NCBI RefSeq assembly: GCF_020171525.1 | Contig: NZ_JAIVAI010000001.1 | Span: 620,001-684,000 of the forward strand | DNA: 64,000 nucleotides | Reading direction: 5' to 3' | Source: Halobacillus yeomjeoni | GTDB taxonomy: Bacteria > Bacillota > Bacilli > Bacillales > Halobacillaceae | Shown: positions 53,948-61,824 of the stretch, piece after piece | Layout: each line of letters starts with the position of its first letter | Numbering within the stretch: the first letter of the stretch is position 1 | Notes under the pieces: model-generated | The model's input: only the letters and a program-made list of their open reading frames with translations | Told to the model about the DNA's origin: nothing | Database searches by the model: none | Made by a program: the position numbers and the translations under genes

Positions 53948-54820
53948 GTGAAAGTTTTCGTTTACGGTTCTTTATGCAGAAATATGAAAAACCATCATTA
54001 CTTAAAGAATGCGACGCTCACTGCAGAACAAGCCTGGACTGAAGGGGAACTTTTCGCTGGGTATTCCTACTATCCTCTTTTGGTAAAGAATCCATCAAAA
54101 CATACGTTTGGTGAAGTATATGAAATAACGGGGGATATGCTTAGCCATATAGATCTGTTAGAAGGCTATGAACAAGGCGATGAGCACTCGTTATTTGTCC
54201 GTGAACGTGTGAAGATCGATACACACCAAGGATCAGAAGAAGCCTACACCTATTTTTATCCTCATGAACCTAAAGGCAGCCCCGTCCCGCATGGAGACTG
54301 GAGGGTACATCAACTACTGAAGAAGGATTCTGTATATTATTTTGCTTATGGCTCCTGTATGGATCAAGAACGGATGGAATTGGCGGGAGTCAAGCCGCAT
54401 TTTCAAAGCATATTAGGAGGAGCCGTGTTGAAAGGGTATAAATTAGGGTTTACACACCATGTCAAAGACGGCGGCAGGGCGGACATCATCGAACAAAAAG
54501 GTGAAACGGTTGAAGGTGTGGTATATCAAGTAGGACAAAAAGCTTTGAATTACCTGTATAAAAGAGAGGGAGTATACTCTAATGCCTACCGACCGACTGT
54601 CGTACAGGTGATATTAAAAGATGGTAGGTTGGTCCCATCGATTTCTTTTACAGCAACCGTGAAAAAAGAAGACCTGACTCCTCCTCTGCATTATGCTCGG
54701 GAGATCCACAGAGGCGGATATTCCTACTTATCAAAAAAGTACATCAAACAATTGGAACACCGGTTTGAACATGAACTATCCGTCGAAAATTTTTCGGAAT
54801 ATCTATCTCATTATAAGTAA
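53948..54820 (+). CDS. Tandem gamma-glutamylcyclotransferase-like protein (YkqA-like)
   Basis: About 290 residues with two GGCT-fold domains. The first (1-125) begins VFVYGSLCRNMKNHHYL; the second (about 135-290) begins YYFAYGSCMDQERM. YGS binds the gamma-glutamyl group in this family. Acidic residues such as DLLEGYEQGDEHS occupy the usual catalytic region of the first domain. B. subtilis YkqA has the same layout. GTG 53948 is chosen because AAAGGAG lies at 53933-53939. It directly follows the P1 peptidase gene. Confidence 0.87.
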   Translation: MKVFVYGSLCRNMKNHHYLKNATLTAEQAWTEGELFAGYSYYPLLVKNPSKHTFGEVYEITGDMLSHIDLLEGYEQGDEHSLFVRERVKIDTHQGSEEAYTYFYPHEPKGSPVPHGDWRVHQLLKKDSVYYFAYGSCMDQERMELAGVKPHFQSILGGAVLKGYKLGFTHHVKDGGRADIIEQKGETVEGVVYQVGQKALNYLYKREGVYSNAYRPTVVQVILKDGRLVPSISFTATVKKEDLTPPLHYAREIHRGGYSYLSKKYIKQLEHRFEHELSVENFSEYLSHYK

Positions 54821-54834
54821 AGGAGACTCGTTTT

Positions 54835-55677
54835 ATGGCTCGTACATCGTGGAACACCTATACGGCTAGAGATTTTACGACGTTACAATTCGCATTACAC
54901 CAAAATTCAATGAATGAAGTGGATACAGCTGTCATCCTTATCCACGGTATTACTGCTGAGCTTCCTCATCAAGAAAAATTTGCAGATGCTCTTCAAATGG
55001 AAGCGGATGTCTACCTGCCTATTTTAAGAGGATATGATCAATTGAACGAAAGGGGTGACCTTGAATATATAGGGCAGTATGACGATGACCTTTTTGATTT
55101 TGTTCATTTCATCAAAAAGAAAGGGTATAAAAAGCTGCTTTTGACGGGTCATTCAATGGGGGCTGCCAATATATTGAGATTAATGAAGAAGAACCCTGAC
55201 ATCGCAGATCATTACTTTTTCCTCTCTCCTTTTTTTCATCCTAATTTACTCGTATATTACGATGATGCAACGGATCAATTCAAGGATGAAACGAATGTGG
55301 ATTATAAAGTATATGAGAAAAGAGCCATGATTCTGATGACCTTATATAAATTGAAAGTCCCATATTTATCTCATGAAAAGGTCGCAGAAATTCCTGATGA
55401 GTTTGACGAGAGCGGAAGGTTGGATTTAAGTTTCCGGTTAATGGCTTCAAGGTTCCTTGAGGAAATTCCAAATGATATTTTTCATGGAATCGAAGAAAAG
55501 GTTCATACTTTTGTCGGTACAGACGATGAAGTGATTCAACCGTTTGAACTGGAGTCATGGTATGAGAATACATTTTCACTTCATTTGAATATCATTCGTG
55601 GTACGGACCATAACCATATTCTGCATCATCCGCGATTGCACGAAAGGTTGGCTGCTGAAGTCAAAAATAATGGATAA
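54835..55677 (+). CDS. Alpha/beta hydrolase (lysophospholipase-like)
   Basis: 280 residues. Ser nucleophile in GHSMGAAN, oxyanion-loop LIHGITAEL, Asp in GTDDEVIQP and the final His in GTDHNHILHH. Short N-terminus, no signal, so cytoplasmic. It follows the cyclotransferase by 14 bases with AAAGGAG, the third gene of this run. Substrate unknown. Confidence 0.85.
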   Translation: MARTSWNTYTARDFTTLQFALHQNSMNEVDTAVILIHGITAELPHQEKFADALQMEADVYLPILRGYDQLNERGDLEYIGQYDDDLFDFVHFIKKKGYKKLLLTGHSMGAANILRLMKKNPDIADHYFFLSPFFHPNLLVYYDDATDQFKDETNVDYKVYEKRAMILMTLYKLKVPYLSHEKVAEIPDEFDESGRLDLSFRLMASRFLEEIPNDIFHGIEEKVHTFVGTDDEVIQPFELESWYENTFSLHLNIIRGTDHNHILHHPRLHERLAAEVKNNG

Positions 55678-55724
55678 TCGTACACTCCTGATGCCTTCAT
55701 GCTTAAGCTTATCCTTACTTCCAC

Positions 55725-55754
55725 TTGAGTTAAAGGCAATGTTAAGAGTAAAAT
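55725..55754 (+). promoter_or_regulatory. Possible promoter for dynA
   Basis: TTGAGT (55725-55730), 18-base spacer, TAAAAT (55749-55754), about 35 bases before the start codon. Confidence 0.45.
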
Positions 55755-55790
55755 AAAAGGGAAACGTCTAGTCAAAAAGGAGTTCGTTCC

Positions 55791-58700
55791 ATGTCTGTCA
55801 TTACAACAACGAAAGCGGATACACTTTCTCCCTTGTACCGCTATACGAAAGAAAATATCAGTGAAAAACAGAGTGAAAAAATATTAGATATCATAGAAAA
55901 ATTGAATGGTAAAAAGATGATGGTCGGCTTTGCAGGTCACTTCTCTGCAGGAAAATCAACGTTGATCAACCATCTGCTCGGGCGGGATATGCTGCCTTCA
56001 AGTCCAATTCCTACAAGTGCGAATATCGTTCAACTAAAGAAGGGTGATCCATATACCGTCACACACATGCGAGGGAACGACCCTGTCTTATATAAAGGTG
56101 AAATAGATTTTGAACAAATTAAGAAAATGTGCAAAGACGGAGATGAGATTACTAGAGTTGAGATCAGCAGACCTGACAGCGGCCTTCCTTCCCACGGTTC
56201 GGTATTGGATACCCCTGGTGTGGATTCCACGGACGACGCTGACCGGCTGATCACTGAATCCTCTTTACATTTGATGGATTACCTTTATTACGTCATGGAT
56301 TACAACCATGTACAGTCAGAGGTCAATTTGCAGTTTTTACTGGATATGCAGGAGCGGGGGACACCTTTTTCCATCGTCATCAATCAGGTGGATAAGCATA
56401 ATGAAGAAGAGATCGCTTATGAAGAGTTCCAAGCCAGTGTTGTAGAGTCGTTAAAACGATGGGGGATCACTCCAGAGAACATCTATTATACCTCTATGAA
56501 ACAACTTCATCTTCCCATCAATGAATTCAACCGCCTTAAGGAAGATTTTCAAAGCTTATGGAAACGATCTTATGAAACGATCGAAGACCAGGCTTTAAGG
56601 GATGTTGATGCCATCAATAAAGAGTCGGTTGAAATTCTTGAGGAAAACCAGGAAGAAGAGGTTCAACAACTGGAAGGGAAACTCGCCCAATTAGAAAAGG
56701 TCCTCGATCAAAAAGAAGTCAACAATGAAGATCTTCTCACCACGGATGAGTGGGTGAAAGGTTTTAAGGATGATTATGAGGATCGAATCAGATCGTTCAT
56801 ATCAAATGCCTATTTAATGCCAAGCGTACTGAGAGAAGATGCGGCTCAATTCTTAGAGGCTCAACAGCCGGGCTTCAAAGTGGGGTTGGTTTTTGCCAGG
56901 AAGAAAACGGAGGAGGCCAGACAGGAAAGAGCCCGGACATTTTATTCTCATTTAATGGAATCTCTGGAGAAAAACTTGATGTGGCCTTTAAGAGACCGTT
57001 TTTTGAAGTTATTTGAGAAATATGGCGTCAAAGATTCTGAATTGATTCAAAAAGTCCAGGCATTCCATTTCTCGTACGATCAAGATCGGCTTTTTGATCT
57101 TATTGAACCTGGGGCTTCAATAACGGGAGAATATATCCTGCGTTATACAGACCAGGTTTCAAAAGATATTCAAAAAGAGATGCGTGCGTTTGCGAATAGT
57201 CTTCTACAGGATGCAGAAGACTCCCTGAGAGTGCAGAGAGAAGCATTCAATCAAGAAAATCAGTCTGCTTTACATGCGCGGACCGAGTGGGAAGAAGCTG
57301 ATCAAAAGCTCCGACGTATGGAAGAGCAAATAAATGAATTCAGAGACCAGATGGAGGCTCTGCTTCAAAAAGAGCCTGAAACTACCGAAAAAGATCTTGT
57401 CCATAAAGATCTGGAGCATCGTACCGAACGAATGATTGAAAAGAAGGAAGTTCTCACAGAGTCAGAAGAGAAAGTTTACTCAAGCAGTCGCGAAAATGAA
57501 GATGCCACTCCGGTTGAAAAAGAATCCTCCTCGCTGGATAAAACATTAGAGGATGCAGATGAAACGCTTTCCATCATCCATGATGTAGATACGATTGCGG
57601 ACCTTTATGATCATCTGAAAATGAAAAAAGAAAGATTGGAACAAAGGCACTTCACCGTAGCCTTGTTTGGAGCATTCAGTGCTGGGAAATCTTCATTCGC
57701 TAATGCTCTACTGGGGGAAAAGGTGCTGCCCGTCTCACCAAATCCGACAACAGCAACAATCAACAAAATTTCTCCACCGACGTCCGATCATCCTCACCGC
57801 ACGATAGAGGTGAAACTTAAAACGTCTGCTCATATGCTGGAAGATATGAAAGGGATCTTTGCGCGCCTGGATGTTGATGTTCAAACGGTTGAAGAAGGAT
57901 ACCAAACAGCGAAAGAACTATCGAAGGATGTATGGAAGAAGCTTGACCAGAAGCAATATTCATTTTTAGAGGCCTTTCTTGATGGTTTTATGGACATGAA
58001 AGATGAGTTGGGACAAAACATTTTCATTGAATGGGAACAATTCAGAAGCTATGTGGCTGAAGAAAAGAAGTCTTGTTTCGTAGAAACTATGGAACTGTTT
58101 TACGATTGCCCTTTCACCCGGGCAGGAATCACTCTCGTGGATACTCCGGGAGCGGATTCTGTCAATGCGAGACATACGAATGTTTCGTTTGAGTATATAA
58201 AGGATTCAGACGCTGTATTATTTGTCACCTATTATAATCACCCTTTCTCTAAGGCAGATCAATCGTTCTTGACGCAGTTAGGGCGTGTGAAAGACAGTTT
58301 TTCCATGGATAAAATGTTCTTCATCATCAACGCTTCCGACCTGGCGGAATCTGAGGAAGAACTTGAATTCGTTAAAGGGTACGTCCAAGATCAGCTTTTG
58401 CAATTCGGTATTCGTCACCCTAGGTTGTATGGAGCGTCAAGCCTTAATGCTTTAAAAGAAAAACATGGCCTAAACGTGCCTCCTTCAGGCATCCAGACCT
58501 TCGAAAGTGATTTTGAAAACTTCTTAAAAGAGGAACTCGCACAGGTTTTGATTCAATCGTTGAATCAGGATATGGATCACATTCGATTGACACTCTCCAC
58601 TTTGATTGAAAATAGCAGACTCGGTGAGGAGGAGCGGAAGCATAAACTCGAATCCTTGAAGTCAGAGCAGACAAAAGCTCTGAAGGTTTTTGAGCAGCAA

Positions 58701-59393
58701 AACCTCACTGTCGATTCCAAGGTGATTGAAAATAAGGCTGAAAAACAACTTCACTATGCCCATGAGCGGATGATGTTGAATTTCAATGGTTTATTTAAAC
58801 AACACTTCAACCCTGCCACGATCAAGGGGCAGGGAGAAGAAGTGAAAGACCGGCTGCGCCAGGCCCAAAAGAACTTGCTGGATGAAGTTGATCATGAAAT
58901 GAAACAGGAACTTCGGGCGATCAGTTTGCGACTCGAACGACTCATACAACAGACCATGAAACAACTGGAAACGAAGCTGGAATCTGAATTGAGGAAGATT
59001 CAATCAGGCCTCCACCTTTATTCCAAGGAGTGGGAGGGTTTTGATGTACCGGAATTTTCAATGAATGTGGAACTGAAGAGTTCCGACTTGTCACGAGTTT
59101 TGAAAACTTTCAAAAGTACAAAAGCATTTTTTGAAAAGAACGAGAAGGAAATCATGAAAGACGAAATGGCTTCCATCCTACGACCAGAGCTGCAAAGCCG
59201 TTTCAATCAGGCTGAAACTCAATTGAACACCTATTATGGTAAAGCGATGAATCAAATTTTCAATGCTTACCGAGATGAATGGAAGCAACAAACGAAACAG
59301 ACATTCGAACGCTGGATCACCAATTTGCAGGAAACAAAAGATACGTCAGAAATGGAGAAAGCTTATAAAGAATTAGAGAAGCGTTCTAGTTGA
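55791..59393 (+). CDS. dynA: Bacterial dynamin DynA (double dynamin-like GTPase)
   Basis: 1200 residues, two complete dynamin units in one chain, as in B. subtilis DynA (YpbR), which tethers and repairs membranes. First unit: P-loop GHFSAGKSTLINH with K55 and switch DTPGVDST. Second unit: GAFSAGKSSFANA with K633 and switch VDTPGADSVNARH; stalk helices follow each GTPase domain. An acidic linker (about 525-610) joins the units. It lies here after the hydrolase gene, unlike B. subtilis, where it follows bpsB. A strong terminator follows. Confidence 0.95.
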   Translation: MSVITTTKADTLSPLYRYTKENISEKQSEKILDIIEKLNGKKMMVGFAGHFSAGKSTLINHLLGRDMLPSSPIPTSANIVQLKKGDPYTVTHMRGNDPVLYKGEIDFEQIKKMCKDGDEITRVEISRPDSGLPSHGSVLDTPGVDSTDDADRLITESSLHLMDYLYYVMDYNHVQSEVNLQFLLDMQERGTPFSIVINQVDKHNEEEIAYEEFQASVVESLKRWGITPENIYYTSMKQLHLPINEFNRLKEDFQSLWKRSYETIEDQALRDVDAINKESVEILEENQEEEVQQLEGKLAQLEKVLDQKEVNNEDLLTTDEWVKGFKDDYEDRIRSFISNAYLMPSVLREDAAQFLEAQQPGFKVGLVFARKKTEEARQERARTFYSHLMESLEKNLMWPLRDRFLKLFEKYGVKDSELIQKVQAFHFSYDQDRLFDLIEPGASITGEYILRYTDQVSKDIQKEMRAFANSLLQDAEDSLRVQREAFNQENQSALHARTEWEEADQKLRRMEEQINEFRDQMEALLQKEPETTEKDLVHKDLEHRTERMIEKKEVLTESEEKVYSSSRENEDATPVEKESSSLDKTLEDADETLSIIHDVDTIADLYDHLKMKKERLEQRHFTVALFGAFSAGKSSFANALLGEKVLPVSPNPTTATINKISPPTSDHPHRTIEVKLKTSAHMLEDMKGIFARLDVDVQTVEEGYQTAKELSKDVWKKLDQKQYSFLEAFLDGFMDMKDELGQNIFIEWEQFRSYVAEEKKSCFVETMELFYDCPFTRAGITLVDTPGADSVNARHTNVSFEYIKDSDAVLFVTYYNHPFSKADQSFLTQLGRVKDSFSMDKMFFIINASDLAESEEELEFVKGYVQDQLLQFGIRHPRLYGASSLNALKEKHGLNVPPSGIQTFESDFENFLKEELAQVLIQSLNQDMDHIRLTLSTLIENSRLGEEERKHKLESLKSEQTKALKVFEQQNLTVDSKVIENKAEKQLHYAHERMMLNFNGLFKQHFNPATIKGQGEEVKDRLRQAQKNLLDEVDHEMKQELRAISLRLERLIQQTMKQLETKLESELRKIQSGLHLYSKEWEGFDVPEFSMNVELKSSDLSRVLKTFKSTKAFFEKNEKEIMKDEMASILRPELQSRFNQAETQLNTYYGKAMNQIFNAYRDEWKQQTKQTFERWITNLQETKDTSEMEKAYKELEKRSS

Positions 59394-59419
59394 ATCATGA
59401 GCTGCATAAAATGAAACAA

Positions 59420-59471
59420 ATCACCCCGCGTCTAAGGGTTTCTTCCTCCTCCTTAGACGCGGGGATTTTTT
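59420..59471 (+). terminator. Intrinsic terminator after dynA
   Basis: CCCCGCGTCTAAGG / CCTTAGACGCGGGG with a 13-base loop and six T. Very strong. Confidence 0.92.
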
Positions 59472-59479
59472 GATGATAA

Positions 59480-59512
59480 AAAAGAACCTGCCGATTGGCA
59501 GGCTCTTTCATG
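59480..59512 (-). terminator. Terminator of the SurA_N lipoprotein gene
   Basis: On the minus strand GAGCCTGCC / GGCAGGTTC with a four-base loop, followed by six T. Confidence 0.88.
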
Positions 59513-59513
59513 A

Positions 59514-60215
59514 TTATATCTTCACTTCAACTTCTGCTTCTTCACGTAGTTCTTTGACCAGTTTTCCGACTGCTTGTTGTTCTTTTTGACTTTGAAGCTG
59601 TTGTTTCAGGATAGGCTTCATTTCTTCAAAGCTTTTGACGTCTTCTTTCTGCTTTTTCATCGCTTCATATTGTTGTTTCAATTCTTTTTCGGAAACATCG
59701 ATTTCTGTGTTGTCTGCAATATATTCGTCAACTTTAATTTGCATTTTCAACTGTTCTTTCACTTCTTCTTCTGTCGTTCCATTGTCTTTTAGAGCTTTTT
59801 GTAATTGTTCCTCGTTTTCGAAGCGTTTGGTGAATTCTTCGTATTTTTTCTGTAGTTCTTCATCTGTCACTTCGATCCCGGCATCTTCAGCAGATTGGAT
59901 CAATAATTCTGAACCGATCATCTGGTCAACGATGCTCTTTTTCAGTTGATCTTCTTTGCCTTCCATGTCCATGCCCATTTGAGAATATTGTTCTTTCATA
60001 CGTTCCATACGTGTATTGAAGTCTTCTCGTGGAATCTCTTCACCATTTACAACAGCTACAGGGCCTTCAGCTTTACTTTCAGAAGCTTGTTTCTCTGTTT
60101 GTTCTGTCTTCTCTTCTTTTTTATCTGATTCCGCATTTTCATCACCTGAACTGCATGCGGTCAATCCGAAGGCAGCTACGGTGGAAATAGATAGTGTCAT
60201 TAAAAACTTTTTCAT
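59514..60215 (-). CDS. SurA_N domain lipoprotein, without isomerase domain
   Basis: 233 residues. Type II signal peptide (GLTAC, Cys21), a Glu/Lys/Ser-rich linker, then a SurA N-terminal-type chaperone domain starting VAVVNGEEIPREDFNTRME and including DQMIGSELLIQSAEDAGIEVTDEELQKKYEE. The parvulin prolyl isomerase domain of PrsA is absent, so foldase activity by that route is not expected. Probably an extracellular chaperone on the membrane. ATG has AAAGGAG upstream. Confidence 0.86.
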   Translation of the reverse strand: MKKFLMTLSISTVAAFGLTACSSGDENAESDKKEEKTEQTEKQASESKAEGPVAVVNGEEIPREDFNTRMERMKEQYSQMGMDMEGKEDQLKKSIVDQMIGSELLIQSAEDAGIEVTDEELQKKYEEFTKRFENEEQLQKALKDNGTTEEEVKEQLKMQIKVDEYIADNTEIDVSEKELKQQYEAMKKQKEDVKSFEEMKPILKQQLQSQKEQQAVGKLVKELREEAEVEVKI

Positions 60216-60249
60216 GTGTTCATTCTCCTTTGATGTGAGATTTACAGGG

Positions 60250-60278
60250 AGTGTAGCACATCACTAATTCATTGTAAA
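60250..60278 (-). promoter_or_regulatory. Promoter of the SurA_N lipoprotein gene
   Basis: Minus strand TTTACA (60273-60278), 17-base spacer, TACACT (60250-60255). Confidence 0.65.
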
Positions 60279-60351
60279 ACCTTACCTGATAAGTGGTGGT
60301 CTATTGAGTGGTCCCCGTGCGTAAACATGATACAAAAGGAGGGGGAAGTGT

Positions 60352-60852
60352 ATGGTGCTCCATCCACCTCAGGGCCCGTATAGACAAATCTATGCTACTC
60401 AAACAGCAAAAGCGATATTCAGCAGCAGTCCCATAGCACCAGATTTGAAAGGATCCGTCCATTTTTATCAGATGCCTTATGGTGTTGAAATCTATGTAAA
60501 TGTAGAAGGGCTGCCTACTTTTACGCGTAAAAAAACAGCCCCTGTCGGTCCCCATGGATTTCATATCCACGAAAAAGGGGTGTGCGAAATCGGAGACGGT
60601 AAAAACCCTTTTGCTACCGCAGGAGGACACTGGAATCCTGACAACCAGCCCCATGGAAATCATGCCGGTGATTTTCCTGTATTATTTTCCAATCAAGGGC
60701 GGGCGAGGATGATCTTTTTTACCGATCGGTTCAAGGTTGATGATATAATCGGTAAATCCGTTATTCTTCATCAAGGACCTGATGACTTTCAATCCCAGCC
60801 GAGTGGCAAATCCGGAAAAAGGATGGCCTGTGGAATAATTGAAAAAACGTAA
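60352..60852 (+). CDS. Cu/Zn superoxide dismutase-like protein, no signal peptide
   Basis: 166 residues of the SodC/YojM family. Metal ligands appear as GFHIHEKG, GGHWNPDNQPHGNHAGDFP and VILHQGPDD, so the copper and zinc sites look complete; the disulfide Cys pair is at GVCEIG and RMACGIIE. Unlike periplasmic SodC, and unlike B. subtilis YojM, it has no signal peptide or lipobox in the first 30 residues. Activity is thus plausible but unproven, in the cytoplasm. ATG behind AAAGGAGGGGGA. Confidence 0.85.
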   Translation: MVLHPPQGPYRQIYATQTAKAIFSSSPIAPDLKGSVHFYQMPYGVEIYVNVEGLPTFTRKKTAPVGPHGFHIHEKGVCEIGDGKNPFATAGGHWNPDNQPHGNHAGDFPVLFSNQGRARMIFFTDRFKVDDIIGKSVILHQGPDDFQSQPSGKSGKRMACGIIEKT

Positions 60853-60916
60853 CTTTATGGAATAAAAGGGTGTTGCGCTGTATATACTACAATGTGGGCA
60901 TGTTAAGAACATTTGC

Positions 60917-60945
60917 TTGACTTCACCGGTGAAGCATAGTATGAT
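60917..60945 (+). promoter_or_regulatory. Promoter of the plus-strand cold-shock gene, palindromic spacer
   Basis: TTGACT (60917-60922), 17-base spacer, TATGAT (60940-60945). The perfect palindrome CTTCACCGGTGAAG (60921-60934) covers the end of the -35 box and most of the spacer. Confidence 0.7.
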
Positions 60946-60966
60946 TATGATAATAGTAAAGTATTG

Positions 60967-61025
60967 CCAATAAATAAGAAAGACTCTCCAATCACCTATT
61001 ATAAAGAGTGATCAAGTCTTATTGG
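60967..61025 (+). promoter_or_regulatory. Hairpin in the leader of the plus-strand cold-shock gene
   Basis: CCAAT/ATTGG, AGACT/AGTCT and ATCAC/GTGAT pair in nested order within the roughly 150-base leader. The primary sequence differs from the leader hairpin at 31728, but the layout is alike. Confidence 0.6.
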
Positions 61026-61101
61026 TACTTTTTATAATATGTGATTTTTTCATTATTGCAAAACGCATATTAAATTAAGACATATTGGAGGATCCATTTC
61101 T

Positions 61102-61302
61102 ATGAAAACAGGTACAGTGAAGTGGTTTAACGCGGAAAAAGGTTTCGGGTTTATTGAGATTGAAGGCGAAGATGATGTGTTTGTTCATTTCAGCGCAATC
61201 AACGAAGAAGGTTTCAAGTCTCTAGAGGAAGGTCAAGCTGTAGAGTTTGAAATCACGGAAGGTAACCGCGGGCCACAAGCTGCAAACGTTACTAAACTAT
61301 AA
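61102..61302 (+). CDS. Cold-shock protein (CspA/CspB family), second copy
   Basis: 66 residues with RNP1 [10 protein letters not shown] and RNP2 [12 protein letters not shown] chaperone. Very close to the copy at 31458, differing chiefly in the RNP1 tyrosine/phenylalanine and in the C-terminal half ([17 protein letters not shown]). Strong GGAGGA site, long leader. Followed by ydjO, another cold-linked gene. Confidence 0.95.
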   Translation: MKTGTVKWFNAEKGFGFIEIEGEDDVFVHFSAINEEGFKSLEEGQAVEFEITEGNRGPQAANVTKL

Positions 61303-61310
61303 TAACCAAA

Positions 61311-61345
61311 TAAAAAAGAGACTGGCTTGTGAGGTCAGTCTCTTT
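61311..61345 (+). terminator. Terminator after the plus-strand cold-shock gene
   Basis: AAAAGAGACTG / CAGTCTCTTTT with an 11-base loop. ydjO, 35 bases further on, would be reached by readthrough or another promoter. Confidence 0.85.
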
Positions 61346-61379
61346 TACATAACTTCAATGTCTTAAGGAGGCTTCAGAA

Positions 61380-61595
61380 ATGGCTTTCGGTAAAAAGAAT
61401 CAAGCTGAAATAAAGGAAGAAGAAACAAAGATCTGGGTATGTACTTCTGACGATTGCAACTGCTGGATGAGGGATAACTTCCGGACGAATCAGGAAAACA
61501 AATGTCCGATGTGCGGAAGTCCGATGGAACAGGAAAACAAAGTCCTGCAAGTTGTGGAAAACAACAGTCTTTACTATAAGCAAGAAGAGAAGTAA
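61380..61595 (+). CDS. ydjO: Cold-inducible protein YdjO
   Basis: 71 residues, zinc-ribbon type: KIWVCTSDDCNCWMRDNF and NKCPMCGSPME supply the cysteines. This is the family of B. subtilis YdjO, annotated as cold-inducible; its biochemical role is unknown. AAGGAGG lies before the ATG. It is placed just after a csp gene, which supports the cold link. Confidence 0.88.
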   Translation: MAFGKKNQAEIKEEETKIWVCTSDDCNCWMRDNFRTNQENKCPMCGSPMEQENKVLQVVENNSLYYKQEEK

Positions 61596-61597
61596 GC

Positions 61598-61628
61598 AGA
61601 CGGCCGTTTATAGCGGCCGTTTTTTTAT
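61598..61628 (+). terminator. Terminator after ydjO
   Basis: ACGGCCG / CGGCCGT with a seven-base loop and seven T. The region 61629-61824 upstream of the ABC-F gene contains a TATAAT near 61780 without a good -35 box, and no gene. Confidence 0.88.
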
Positions 61629-61824
61629 GATGAATAGAATTATGTAAGTTCCCCACTGAGCTCAATGTTTGAGAATGAACGCTTTGGAAACAATGATGGA
61701 TAACAAAAGTAAAAGGCTCTTTTTCAAGTGCAGGTTAGTCAAATCCGATTTGAGACCTGTTTTCTCATGTGCGATAATGATATAATTCTAATGTTTATTA
61801 CTCGAATACTGGAGGATTATGATT

